A stretch of DNA of 41,362 nt from JBEKSX01 sp049516635 (GCA_049516635.1 JBEKSX010000011.1:1-41362); one strand, 5' to 3'; shown: positions 1-7,815, numbered from the stretch's first letter. Notes: generated by a model from the letters alone, not told the origin. Program-made: numbers and translations.

Positions 1-522
1 ACGCCTGTCGGTTTCTATCTGTGTTTCGCCGGGACCCTTTGTTCCTATACCGCCTAATTGTTTGGAGAGGTGCGTCCACTGCCTTGTCAGTCTCGGAAGC
101 AGGTACGTAAGCTGTGCCAGTTCCACCTGTGTCTTCGCTTCGGCAGTCTTTGCATTGGAAGCGAAGATATCGAGTATCAATGCGGGCTTATCTATCACTT
201 TGCATTTTATTAAGCTCTCGAGATTTCTTATCTGCGTGGGGTTAAGTGAATTCTCGAAGATAACAAGGTCTACGCCCTCTTGTTCGACCCTGTCAGCCAC
301 CTCATGGGCTTTTCCCTTGCCTATATAAAAAGCGCTGTCCACCGTATCGCGTTCCTGGTAAATTTTATCTATGACCTCCGCACCGGCAGTCTTCGCAAGG
401 AAATCGAGCTCGTCGAGATGTTCTTTATATATTTTTTGCTTTACCGACCTGAACTTACTGAACTTCGGGATAGTAGTACAAACGAGTATTGCTTTTTCGC
501 GTTCTTCTTTGGTTGTTTGCAA
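1..522 (-). CDS. hflX: GTPase HflX, N-terminal part (runs off left edge)
   Basis: Ribosome-associated GTPase of the HflX family, which splits or rescues stalled ribosomes. About 174 codons are visible: the N-terminal domain (AEVIDKIYQERDTVDSAFYI, then IGKGKAHEV, then FENSLNPTQIRNLE), the helical linker (AQTQ/AKTQVELAQLTYLLPRL) and the family signature GGIGTKGPGETQIETDRR at the edge. The G domain lies outside the window. No ATG fits; the best start is TTG at 522 (MQTTKEEREKAIL), with an AAAAGG Shine-Dalgarno overlapping the stop of the upstream S8 protease gene. Only 15 bp separate the two genes, so co-transcription is likely. The identification rests on the continuous match to family motifs; only the exact start is uncertain. 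Confidence 0.93.
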   Translation of the reverse strand, partial: MQTTKEEREKAILVCTTIPKFSKFRSVKQKIYKEHLDELDFLAKTAGAEVIDKIYQERDTVDSAFYIGKGKAHEVADRVEQEGVDLVIFENSLNPTQIRNLESLIKCKVIDKPALILDIFASNAKTAEAKTQVELAQLTYLLPRLTRQWTHLSKQLGGIGTKGPGETQIETDRR

Positions 523-537
523 ATGTTTTGAAACCTT

Positions 538-2358
538 TTAATATAATTGTAGTTGCTTCGTATCCGCGTTTATCATAAAGAATCTTTCAGGTGCATAGTA
601 AGGAGAATTTATTTTTTTATTCATATCCTCTGCGGTAAAATAAAATTTCAAAAGATCCGAATTACCGTTCCATTTGATCGTTCCCGAATACAGACCCGAA
701 TTATTATCATCCATTTTCTCTGTCAGGTTCAGAGTAACCTGCCGGGAACCGGATGAATCACCTAACCAATAGTGCATGATAACAGAATCGGTATTGATCT
801 GAGCTTTTGATAAAACATAAACAGAAATAATCACATTATCATCATCAAATTTAATATCAGGTTTGTTGCTCATGACCATTCCGTTGTACAGGGCGGCATC
901 ATAAGCATTTATAAGCCCCCAGCCGTATACGTTATTGGCGGAATCTTTATTGTTTGCGGTCATTTTCAAAGCTTCTTTAACCTGCATCGGGGTCAGGTCG
1001 GGGTGAGCCGATAAGATCAACGCACAAACGCCTGCCGTTATAGGGCATGAGTAAGACGTTCCGCTTCCATAGGAATAAGTCGAATCGTCATATGTGAGCG
1101 AGGGTGAAACGGCAGTCCATACATCGACACCTTCGGCAACGACATCGGGCTTAATACGTCCGTCGAATGTAGGTCCGTTCGAGCTGAAATCTGCGATTAT
1201 TCCGGTGCTGTCAACCGCCCCTACCGATATTACCGAATCACCATCGGGAGGCGAAACAATGCTCGGCGGAACAGTTTGCCTTTCGTTGCCCATAGAATTG
1301 CATACAACCACTCCCAGATGAACCGCCGTCTCTGCGGCGCGGACAATTAATGTGGTCTTGCCGTCCATATCAAAATAGTTGTAGGAGTTATTCGGATAAT
1401 CATATGGTTTGTAGATGAGCGAACATGAGAGCACGTCTATACCCTGGGCTTCCATCCACTCAACCGCCTGAACCCAGTAATCTTCTTCGACGGGAGTTTC
1501 GGAACGGTTATCCTCGGACTTGCTTAAATAATAAGAAGCATTGAAAGCGGGACCGATAAGCTCCCCGTTAAAAAATCCTCCGATGGTTGAAAAAGTTGTT
1601 GTGCCGTGATCATCCTGGTCCCATGCGTCCTCGGGATATTGATTCGGCGGGAACTGGCACTGAACGGAATCATCTTTGAATATCCAGTCATATTCGCCGA
1701 GGACGTTCCTGTCCCTTAATGCCTGGTGAACTCTCCAGTTGCATCCGTCATCGCACATACCGATGGTCACACCCCAGCCGTTGATACCGCAGTAATGCAG
1801 TATGGGGACATTGATCTGTTGGTTCTGCCAGTATGAAGGTCCGTAATCATACCGCACATACTTTGCCGTATCTAAAAAATAATGTGAATAATTTTTTCTC
1901 TTGGTTGAATGATATCCCGCTTTCTCTAAAAAATGAACGCCTTCTATCCTATCAACGAAGTCCAGCTTCTTAATTTCGTCAAGTTGTTTCCTTGTTGCAA
2001 AAACACTTACCATGTTAAACCATTTCGATACAGCGTTCAGCTTGAACCCCATGCTCTTTATCTTATCGGTGTATTGCTCGTAAACGGGAATATCCATGTA
2101 TGATACAAGTTCATCTTCGGAAAGTACTTTTCCCCTCCTCCATAATGCTTTTGTAGAAAGCTGAGATTCCGCAAGCTTATACCCCGGACTGCCTTTTTCC
2201 AGTTTTTCATCAGGTTTATACGGACCTTTATCCTTGAAATAAACAAGGTAACGATAAGCGATGGAGTCAGGTCTGTAAGATTGTGTGTAAGTTACGGAAG
2301 AGAAAAATTGAAGAAGTAAAAAAAATGTTAATAAGAGGGTTGTATTTTTTTTCAACAA
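538..2358 (-). CDS. Secreted subtilisin-like (S8) serine protease
   Basis: Exported S8-family endopeptidase of 606 residues. A signal peptide covers residues 1-26 (lysines, then a Leu/Phe-rich core, ending near VTYTQS). The propeptide-like region runs to about 170. The catalytic triad can be read: Asp203 in IGMCDDG, His251 in DDHGTT, and Ser435 in GSGTSYSCP, with the oxyanion Asn near 358 (SMGNE). About 110 residues follow the catalytic domain and look like a beta-sandwich, but there is no T9SS sorting motif, so it may stay periplasmic or leave by another route. The start is one of two consecutive TTG codons (2358 or 2355); no ATG is available before the signal peptide. It lies directly upstream of hflX. 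The substrate cannot be inferred. Confidence 0.9.
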   Translation of the reverse strand: MLKKNTTLLLTFFLLLQFFSSVTYTQSYRPDSIAYRYLVYFKDKGPYKPDEKLEKGSPGYKLAESQLSTKALWRRGKVLSEDELVSYMDIPVYEQYTDKIKSMGFKLNAVSKWFNMVSVFATRKQLDEIKKLDFVDRIEGVHFLEKAGYHSTKRKNYSHYFLDTAKYVRYDYGPSYWQNQQINVPILHYCGINGWGVTIGMCDDGCNWRVHQALRDRNVLGEYDWIFKDDSVQCQFPPNQYPEDAWDQDDHGTTTFSTIGGFFNGELIGPAFNASYYLSKSEDNRSETPVEEDYWVQAVEWMEAQGIDVLSCSLIYKPYDYPNNSYNYFDMDGKTTLIVRAAETAVHLGVVVCNSMGNERQTVPPSIVSPPDGDSVISVGAVDSTGIIADFSSNGPTFDGRIKPDVVAEGVDVWTAVSPSLTYDDSTYSYGSGTSYSCPITAGVCALILSAHPDLTPMQVKEALKMTANNKDSANNVYGWGLINAYDAALYNGMVMSNKPDIKFDDDNVIISVYVLSKAQINTDSVIMHYWLGDSSGSRQVTLNLTEKMDDNNSGLYSGTIKWNGNSDLLKFYFTAEDMNKKINSPYYAPERFFMINADTKQLQLY

Positions 2359-2617
2359 ATTATGGGTTCTTTCTATGTACGAATAATGATCCTCGAAGTT
2401 TGCAATAAATAAATTGAATACTTATTCTAATCAGAATTTCAAATGCTTTCTCGATTAATGTATCTCATTCTCATCACATAACCCCCCTGAGTCCCCCCTT
2501 TAATTAAAGTCGGAGATCCGCCTTTGGAGGAGTGGGGAAGCCCAAAGGGAAGGGGGTTTTAAAACTCATTCATACAGCAAAATCTTTATTGTTAAGAAAT
2601 TGCTTTTTTGTTTATTT
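2359..2617. other. Intergenic region between lipA and the S8 protease gene
   Basis: AT-rich spacer of about 260 bp. Its only recognisable content is one full-length copy of the G/C-rich palindromic element (2480-2560). No exact TAnnTTTG promoter element was found on the minus strand upstream of the protease gene. Confidence 0.6.
2480..2560. repeat. Full-length G/C palindromic repeat element, variant interior
   Basis: Intergenic element starting AACCCCCCTGAGTCCCCCC and ending AAAGGGAAGGGGGTTTT, so its ends are inverted repeats of each other. It shares both ends and the inner CCCCCCTTTAATTAAAG with the copy at 7059-7116. Between them it carries a different, longer interior (2510-2540). It belongs to the same family as the half elements found inside the T9SS sorting-domain genes. 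Confidence 0.8.
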
Positions 2618-3544
2618 CTATACAACAGTTTGTTCGTCAGCATGGTAGGAGCTTCTGACTAGCGCGCCCGATTCAACGTGCTTGAATCCCATTTCCAGTC
2701 CCATGGATTTGAACATCGCGAACTCATCGGGGTGAACATATCTCTGCACGGGCAGATGGTCTTTGGTCGGCTTCAAATATTGACCGATTGTAATTATATC
2801 CACATCCGAATTTCTTATATCGTGCATGAGGGATACCACTTCATCGTTCGTCTCACCGAGCCCGACCATGAATCCGCTCTTCGTTGTAAAACCTTTCTGC
2901 TTTGCACGTTTCAAAAGCTCCAGAGTACGTTCGTAATTTGCCTGGGGACGCACAAAGTGGTAGAGCCGTTTTACCGTTTCGATGTTGTGGTTGAGTATAT
3001 CGGGTTTAGCGGCTAGTACCATATCCAGCGCCTCCCAATTGCCTTTGAAATCGGGAATAAGCACCTCAACCTTGCACCCGGGTACAAGCTCGTGTATTTG
3101 ATCTATCACCATAGCAAAGATATCCGCGCCCCCGTATTTCTTCTGGTCATCCCTGTCGACAGAGGTAATTACAGCATAATTCAGGCCCAGATGTTTAATG
3201 GATTCAGCCACCCTTCGGGGTTCATCGTAATCCATCGGCAAGGGCTTGCCCAGCTTCACGGAACAGAACCCGCACGAACGTGTGCATACATCACCCAGTA
3301 TCATGAAAGTTGCCGTCTTACGGGACCAGCACTCCGCTATATTGGGACATCTTGCATCTTCACAAACTGTGTTAAGCTTTTCCTTAATAACAAGCTCCTT
3401 CAGGCTGATGTAATTCTTGCCTGTAGGAAGCTTTACCTTCAGCCAGTCAGGTCTGCGTTGATTTTCCAATTCAGGATTTTCAACAGCGAATTGACGCTGA
3501 TGGGTGTTTATCTTAATATCTTTTATGTTGTCCCGTTTATTCAC
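2618..3544 (-). CDS. lipA: Lipoyl synthase (radical SAM)
   Basis: Inserts two sulfurs into the octanoyl chain carried by E2 and GcvH proteins, using two [4Fe-4S] clusters and SAM. Both cluster motifs are present: the auxiliary CX4CX5C (Cys61, 66, 72; CEDARCPNIAEC) and the radical-SAM CX3CX2C (Cys87, 91, 94; CTRSCGFC). The C-terminal region ending VESGALVRSSYHADE is typical of LipA. The reading frame is open to 3631, but that extension translates a palindromic repeat. GTG at 3544 is preceded by AGAAGG at 9 nt and gives 308 residues, the usual family length, so it is taken as the start. It follows an E2 acyltransferase (a lipoylation target) and a DUF4870 gene on the same strand, suggesting an operon for lipoate-dependent metabolism. 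Confidence 0.95.
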   Translation of the reverse strand: MNKRDNIKDIKINTHQRQFAVENPELENQRRPDWLKVKLPTGKNYISLKELVIKEKLNTVCEDARCPNIAECWSRKTATFMILGDVCTRSCGFCSVKLGKPLPMDYDEPRRVAESIKHLGLNYAVITSVDRDDQKKYGGADIFAMVIDQIHELVPGCKVEVLIPDFKGNWEALDMVLAAKPDILNHNIETVKRLYHFVRPQANYERTLELLKRAKQKGFTTKSGFMVGLGETNDEVVSLMHDIRNSDVDIITIGQYLKPTKDHLPVQRYVHPDEFAMFKSMGLEMGFKHVESGALVRSSYHADEQTVV

Positions 3545-3546
3545 AA

Positions 3547-3560
3547 TTATATACCTTCTT
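3547..3560 (-). promoter_or_regulatory. Shine-Dalgarno deciding the lipA start
   Basis: On the minus strand AGAAGAAGG lies 9 nt before the GTG at 3544. The far upstream in-frame start at 3631 sits at the stop codon of the DUF4870 gene and would translate the palindromic repeat at 3565-3597. The GTG start is therefore preferred. Confidence 0.65.
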
Positions 3561-3564
3561 CTAG

Positions 3565-3597
3565 AATCCCCCTCACCCCCCTTTCGTAAAGGGGGGA
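3565..3597. repeat. G/C palindromic half element in the lipA leader
   Basis: The plus strand reads AATCCCCCTC, then CCCCCCTTT-CGT-AAAGGGGGG, a perfect 9-bp stem with a 3-nt loop. It is the same half element as the in-gene copies at 8710, 13538 and 15711. It lies between the DUF4870 stop and the lipA Shine-Dalgarno, so it would form a strong hairpin in the intercistronic mRNA and may attenuate or stabilise the lipA segment. Confidence 0.8.
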
Positions 3598-3627
3598 CAA
3601 TAAATGAGTCCTTAGACACAATTAATG

Positions 3628-4074
3628 TCATCCTCCAAAAATATGCTTATAGACCATATTGCCTATAAGGGGATATTTCACATATTCACCATGGTAGGAT
3701 TTTATACCCATATATATCGCAAGCCCATAAATACCAAATATTATTAGGAATAACATAGCATATACAACGACCATGAGAAGCACAAACAGACCCGGCGCTC
3801 CATGTCCTGTTACTGCGTGCGAACCTGCTGATGCTAAACCTAGTCCTACAATAGCGAAAACTATTATGAAAACCCACAAAAAGATGATCACAATAAAGGC
3901 AATATGAAAGAACATTGCCTGCAGAGAGTGAAACCTGATGAACTTCGATTTCTCTTTATAGATCAACCAGAAAATTAAGGGAATAATTAATCCGCCAAGA
4001 AAAATAGAGAAGTGCGAGAACATTCCTATCATTTTATCCTCATTAGTCAGTGCGTTCGATTGTGTTTGTTCCAT
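3628..4074 (-). CDS. DUF4870 (Tic20-like) membrane protein
   Basis: Small integral membrane protein of 148 residues. It has the DUF4870 layout: a hydrophilic start ending in LTNEDKMIGMFSHFS, a first membrane segment (about 24-41), the conserved KFIRFHSLQAMFFH motif, then two hydrophobic segments (about 55-80 and 95-122) and a short tail. The biochemical role of the family is unknown. The start is ATG, 4 bp after the stop of the E2 gene, so the two are probably translated from one message, with lipA after it. The Gly/His-rich loop between the last two segments (AGSHAVTGHGAPG) is unremarkable. Confidence 0.85.
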   Translation of the reverse strand: MEQTQSNALTNEDKMIGMFSHFSIFLGGLIIPLIFWLIYKEKSKFIRFHSLQAMFFHIAFIVIIFLWVFIIVFAIVGLGLASAGSHAVTGHGAPGLFVLLMVVVYAMLFLIIFGIYGLAIYMGIKSYHGEYVKYPLIGNMVYKHIFGG

Positions 4075-4078
4075 TTTA

Positions 4079-5383
4079 TTAAATAATATAATTTTCTAAG
4101 TACTCAACAATCTTCATTAAGAATTTTCCGCCCAGTGCGCCGTCTATCAGGCGATGGTCGAAAGAAAGTGTCATGTACATGATCGGTTTAATCACTATCG
4201 CATCACCCTGAGGAGTATCTATCACAACTGCACGCTTCTTGATAGCACCGGTACCAAGTATTGCAAGCTGGGGCTGATTGATGAGCGGAGTGCCGATGAT
4301 ATTCCCGAACACACCATAGTTGGTAATGGTAAATGTTCCGTTCTCGATCTCATCGAGTTTCAACTTCTTTATTCTTGCGCGTCCTGCAAGGTCATAAATA
4401 TCCCTTGCCAGTCCCACTATACTTTTTGAATCGGCATTTTTGATGACCGGAACGATCAAACCGCCGTTATCCATCGCCACTGCAATACCAATGTTGATGA
4501 AATCTTTTACTAGAATATTCGTACCGTCGATAGATGCATTTATCAGCGGGAAATCCTTCAATGCTTTCACAACCGCTTCGCATATGAAAGGCATATATGT
4601 CAGCTTGAATCCTTCACGCTTCATAAAATCATCTTCCATGGATTTCTTTGCTCTTTCAACTGCAGTGAAATCACACTCCGCTATTGCACCTACATGCGGT
4701 GATGTATGAACGCTCATAACCATATGCGCAGCCATTTTCTCCTGAATATTATCCATCGGAATTACTTTAACACCAGGCATATTATACAGAGCTGTCAGTT
4801 CGGGTGATATATTTACCACAGGGATAGGATGCGGTTCAACTTTAGTTTGAGGTTTTGCAGGTGCAGTCGGTTTAGCGGTCTTACGTTTCTCAACGTATGC
4901 GAGGATGTCCTGTTTTCTGATCCTTCCGCCGACACCGGTGCCTTTTATTTTCGAAAGCTCATCTATGGAGACACCTTCCTGTGAAGCGATGTTCATCACG
5001 AGCGGAGAATAAAATCCTTCGCCGCCTTTATCCCCCGATGCCGCCTGGGGAGCGGAAACGGGTACGCTTACAGGTTTTGCAGTTTCTTTAGGTAAAGCAG
5101 CTGCGGTTGCTTTCTGTACACCTTCTTTTACCACTGCCTTGGATGCGTCGGTCTCGATCCTTGCAACTACTTTTTCAACATCCACGGTATCGCCTTCGTT
5201 GTATAAAATTTCAACCAATACGCCGGATTCTGCCGATGGGACTTCGGTATCAACCTTATCTGTAGAAATTTCAAACAAGGTTTCATCTTTTTGGACTTTT
5301 TCCCCCGGTTTTTTGTGCCATTTCAATATCCTTCCATCCATAATGGACTCCCCCAGCTTAGGCATTATAATATCAACTAACAT
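4079..5383 (-). CDS. 2-oxo acid dehydrogenase dihydrolipoyl acyltransferase (E2)
   Basis: Core E2 subunit of a 2-oxo acid dehydrogenase complex, carrying acyl groups on lipoyl-lysine. There is one lipoyl domain (about 1-77) with Lys43 in EISTDKVDTEVPS. An Ala/Pro/Lys linker follows, then a peripheral-subunit-binding domain (about 126-167, SPLVMNIASQEGVSIDEL), a second flexible linker, and the catalytic domain (about 205-434). The catalytic motif is HRLIDG (His410, Asp414). A single lipoyl domain fits succinyl- or branched-chain-specific E2s as well as some pyruvate E2s; with no E1 or E3 gene nearby the substrate is open. The ATG is preceded by GGAGGAG at 8 nt. lipA lies two genes downstream, linking carrier and cofactor synthesis. 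Confidence 0.93.
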   Translation of the reverse strand: MLVDIIMPKLGESIMDGRILKWHKKPGEKVQKDETLFEISTDKVDTEVPSAESGVLVEILYNEGDTVDVEKVVARIETDASKAVVKEGVQKATAAALPKETAKPVSVPVSAPQAASGDKGGEGFYSPLVMNIASQEGVSIDELSKIKGTGVGGRIRKQDILAYVEKRKTAKPTAPAKPQTKVEPHPIPVVNISPELTALYNMPGVKVIPMDNIQEKMAAHMVMSVHTSPHVGAIAECDFTAVERAKKSMEDDFMKREGFKLTYMPFICEAVVKALKDFPLINASIDGTNILVKDFINIGIAVAMDNGGLIVPVIKNADSKSIVGLARDIYDLAGRARIKKLKLDEIENGTFTITNYGVFGNIIGTPLINQPQLAILGTGAIKKRAVVIDTPQGDAIVIKPIMYMTLSFDHRLIDGALGGKFLMKIVEYLENYII

Positions 5384-5704
5384 TTACATACTCCTCCGCT
5401 ATTGCAGAATAATTAATTTTTATTAATTTATCAAAAATAGTCAATTATTAAAGAAATTACAAAGTATTCGGTTTTCCTTAAATTGGAATGAATAATATAC
5501 AAATTAGAATTATAAGTATATATACTAACTATATTATAAATATACAAAATAACCTATTAATCTCAAGAGAATAATTCTTCAATGATGATCAAGTAATATT
5601 CCGGTAAGTCTGATATCATCTTAATTTTTACTTTCTTTTGTGACACTTCAACTTTCGCATTTTATAACACACTATAATTCATAAGAGTTACAAAGAAATT
5701 GATT
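5384..5704. other. Intergenic region upstream of the E2 gene
   Basis: About 320 bp of AT-rich spacer between the K+ channel pseudogene and the E2 gene. It holds the E2 promoter (5432-5462). No open frame, RNA gene or repeat was recognised in the rest. Confidence 0.6.
5432..5462 (-). promoter_or_regulatory. Probable Bacteroidota-type promoter for E2-DUF4870-lipA
   Basis: On the minus strand TTTG (TTG at 5462-5460), then exactly 20 bp, then TATTTTTG (5439-5432), matching TAnnTTTG. Transcription would begin about 45 bp before the E2 start codon. The same TTG-20-TAnnTTTG geometry precedes purM and ffh, which supports the call. Confidence 0.6.
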
Positions 5705-6679
5705 TTACGGAATTTGCGGAAGATCAACTGAATTATACTCATTAATACGGTCAAGCTCTACAATTGGAGCGCCATCTTCATCTTTTCCAAATATATTGTT
5801 GAATTTAGCTCCCCAGACTATCTCATCAGCCCGGTATGAGAACCTGTAGTGGACATTCTGGCTGAAAGTATCATCAAATCCTTTCAGAAGGATCATAATC
5901 TCAGCTTCACCATTGATAAAATCATCTGAATTTAAAGTATATAAAGGACTATTTTCATCAATCGGGTGGTTTACTGTCCAGACTGACGGGAAAAAATTTA
6001 TTTTCTTATATTCCAGATCGAGATTATAAAATTTACGGACTCCTGTACCCCCTACATCCTCTAGTATGGAAAACATGACCGTTACTTCCACATCGATCAA
6101 TTGGCTCTTGTGTTTGTTCGCAACCCTGAACTGGAACGCCTTCATCCCCTTGAATGGAGCAATGATAGCATTTTTACTAAAGAGTATTTTCGCAACAGGC
6201 CTTGAAAACCGTCCGAAAAGCAAGCCTGTAGCAAGAGCTAAAGCGAGTAACCCGATCAAAGCTTCAAGCGAAGCTACGATATTAGCTGATATGCTAATAG
6301 GGCTTACCCTGCCGAATCCCACGGTCGTGAACGCCTGCGCACTAAAGAAAAATGCATCCAGAAATTGTTCGAACCTGCTCGGAGAAGTGATACCGGTTAG
6401 ATTTTCTACACCAATAAGATAATATATCAAACCGAAGACAGCATTGATAATAACATAACCCGAAAATACAACCATGATAAATCTTGGCCATGTAAGAGTA
6501 ACAAGGTAGTGGTAAAAATTAAACGATTCGAGGAAAGGGATACCCTGTCTTTTCAGGTTAAATGTTCCGTCAGAATTGATTATCCTCTACCCCTGCGGAG
6601 TTTCTTTCGAACCCAGACCGAGATCGATAACTTCTTTTTCGGTTATTTTTTTCTTCGATTTAGTTATTGAAAAATTCAA
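5705..6679 (-). pseudogene. Inward-rectifier K+ channel (KirBac/IRK family) with in-frame amber codon
   Basis: Potassium channel of the prokaryotic Kir type. Downstream of ATG 6475 the frame encodes the outer helix, the pore helix with filter TVGFG (SAQAFTTVGFGRVSP), the inner helix (SLEALIGLLALALATGLLFGRF) and the cytoplasmic immunoglobulin-like domain (FSKNAIIAPF, LMFR-type FQFRVANKHKSQLIDVEV). The same frame upstream continues clear family sequence (KEVIDLGLGSKETPQG, then RIINSDGTFNLKRQGIPFLE and the slide helix NFYHYLVTLTWPRFI). A single TAG at 6589-6587 breaks it. With a TTG start at 6679 the gene would be about 324 codons, normal for KirBac. Starting at 6475 would delete the slide helix, so the gene is probably nonfunctional unless the TAG is an assembly error. 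Phe replaces the usual Tyr in the filter. Confidence 0.78.
6587..6589 (-). other. In-frame TAG interrupting the KirBac gene
   Basis: The codon order on the minus strand is CCG CAG GGG TAG AGG ATA ATC AAT. Both sides encode contiguous Kir family sequence in one frame, so this is a point nonsense change (one base from CAG, AAG or TGG) rather than a frameshift. Confidence 0.75.
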
Positions 6680-6783
6680 ATGCGTTAAACGTATTTCTCA
6701 ATTTTAATAAATTCTAAATAATCTTATCAATAAGAATTCTATATATGATAATATTCTTTACTTATTATAGTTTATTTATTAGT

Positions 6784-6860
6784 GTAGCGTTTAGTGCTAC
6801 ATCAAGCGTATCGCTTAGTGCTACATCATAACCTCTAGATGTAGCGTTTAGTGATATATC
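6784..6860. repeat. Three imperfect copies of a GTAGCGTTTAGTGCTAC palindrome
   Basis: Copies are at 6784-6804 (GTAGCGTTTAGTGCTACATCA), about 6806-6828 (GCGTATCGCTTAGTGCTACA) and 6839-6860 (GTAGCGTTTAGTGATATATC). The first is an inverted repeat, GTAGC ... GCTAC. Read on the minus strand each has a CACTAA(A/G)CG core. They lie 105-180 bp before the presumed start of the K+ channel gene. They could be operator sites or a dispersed repeat. Confidence 0.6.
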
Positions 6861-7058
6861 TTCATAAACAACCAATTTTCCACACTTTTTGTTTCTCATT
6901 CTAAAATACAATATAATTAATAAATTCAGCTAAATCAAGGTAAAAATTTTGACATATTCAGGGAGAGATATTCTATAAAATAAAAAAGCTATATAATTCG
7001 GGAATTGTCACTGATTTCATTAATGATTTTATATTTTATAAGGTTTATCTTTTTCCAT

Positions 7059-7116
7059 AACCCCCCTTAATCCCCCCTTTAATTAAAGGGGGGAAACCCG
7101 CAGGGAAGGGGGTTTT
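7059..7116. repeat. Full-length G/C palindromic repeat element
   Basis: Reads AACCCCCCTTAAT, then a 22-bp perfect palindrome (7072-7093, CCCCCCTTT-AATT-AAAGGGGGG), then AAACCCGCAGGGAAGGGGGTTTT. The outer ends are inverted repeats (AACCCCC / GGGGGTT). This is the cleanest copy and serves as the reference for the family; the half elements inside coding genes equal one end plus the inner palindrome. Confidence 0.85.
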
Positions 7117-7150
7117 AATACTCTATTAAAACTATCCCCAAAAATGAAAT

Positions 7151-7192
7151 ATGACACTAAGTGTAATATATATACTTGACACTTAGTGTCAT
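7151..7192. repeat. Perfect 14-bp inverted repeat, ATGACACTAAGTGT
   Basis: ATGACACTAAGTGT at 7151-7164 and its exact complement ACACTTAGTGTCAT at 7179-7192, separated by 14 AT-rich bases. Each arm is itself nearly palindromic around CACTAAGTG. The CACTAA core is shared with the repeats at 6784-6860, making five related units in about 400 bp. It could be a dimeric operator or the ends of a small mobile repeat. Confidence 0.65.
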
Positions 7193-7232
7193 CCTAATAA
7201 ATAAATATTAATAAGTAAATATAATATTAACT

Positions 7233-7802
7233 CTAATAAATCTTCGGAAGCAGTTTCTTCGTTTCTTTAGAATAATTGATATATTCCTCACCGAAGTTTT
7301 TTATCAACGCTTTTTCTTCAACATTTATTCTATAGCTGAATGCAGCGAAGATCGGTAAGAATATCACGAGAAAGCTTAACCAGTTGCACCAGAATATGCC
7401 CAGTCCTACGAATGATAACAACGAACCTGAATAAGCAGGATGACGCATAAACTTATACATACCTTTCTTAACTATCCTGTGATCGCTTAGTATGGCAACA
7501 TCAACTGTAAAAAATTTTCTTAAAGTGATTATTGCCGTCCACCTGAAAACAATACCCGAAGCAATCAGGACCAGTCCGATTATTTTAGATATATACTCGA
7601 ATCCGTAAATGTGTCCGGAACGTGTCGAACCGATAAACCCTCCGAAAAAAGTTGAAATAGCAATTGTTATCCAGATAATCCTGAGCGAGTTCTTATCTGT
7701 TAGGTCAGAGCTCTTCGAACCCGAATGTTTTATCAGGGCAAGTATTATCTCGGAAAGTATCCACAGGATAATAATTATTAAAGTTATATCATTAAAATCC
7801 AT
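7233..7802 (-). CDS. Isoprenylcysteine carboxyl methyltransferase-like membrane protein
   Basis: Integral membrane protein of the ICMT/PEMT methyltransferase family, using SAM on a lipid-like or prenyl-like substrate; the bacterial substrate is unknown. Family hallmarks are in the C-terminal half: YKFMRHPAYSGSLL (the RHPxYxG motif) and the later EEKALIKNFGEEYINY (E-E ... FG-x-E-Y motif). About five hydrophobic segments are seen. The frame extends to a TTG at 7829 inside the preceding gene. ATG 7802, 13 bp after the stop of the DUF6064 gene, is the more natural start and gives 189 residues. Neither start has a clear Shine-Dalgarno. It probably shares a transcript with the DUF6064 gene. Confidence 0.85.
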   Translation of the reverse strand: MDFNDITLIIIILWILSEIILALIKHSGSKSSDLTDKNSLRIIWITIAISTFFGGFIGSTRSGHIYGFEYISKIIGLVLIASGIVFRWTAIITLRKFFTVDVAILSDHRIVKKGMYKFMRHPAYSGSLLSFVGLGIFWCNWLSFLVIFLPIFAAFSYRINVEEKALIKNFGEEYINYSKETKKLLPKIY

Positions 7803-7815
7803 AAAAGAAATTATT

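Larger units (their letters stand above)
6680..7232. other. Repeat-rich intergenic region
   Basis: About 550 bp without a gene, between the K+ channel pseudogene and the methyltransferase-like gene. It holds three CACTAA-centred palindromes (6784-6860), a full G/C palindromic element (7059-7116) and a 14-bp inverted repeat (7151-7192). The remainder is AT-rich with no recognised feature. Confidence 0.6.

Noticed and set aside
62..531. Plus-strand frames at the left end
   Set aside because: They are antisense to continuous HflX family sequence on the minus strand.
3544..3631. N-terminal extension of LipA as a targeting peptide
   Set aside because: It is the translation of a palindromic repeat, and a GTG with a proper Shine-Dalgarno lies after it.
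5705..6475. Intact short K+ channel starting at ATG 6475
   Set aside because: This start lies in the outer helix, and the same frame upstream encodes the conserved N-terminus and slide helix beyond a TAG.
7059..7116. Simple rho-independent terminator
   Set aside because: The hairpin lacks a proper T-run right after the stem, has a second conserved end box and recurs inside coding regions, so it fits a dispersed repeat better. Terminator activity is still possible.
6784..7192. CRISPR array
   Set aside because: The repeated units are imperfect palindromes with irregular spacing, no unique spacers of constant length and no cas genes nearby.
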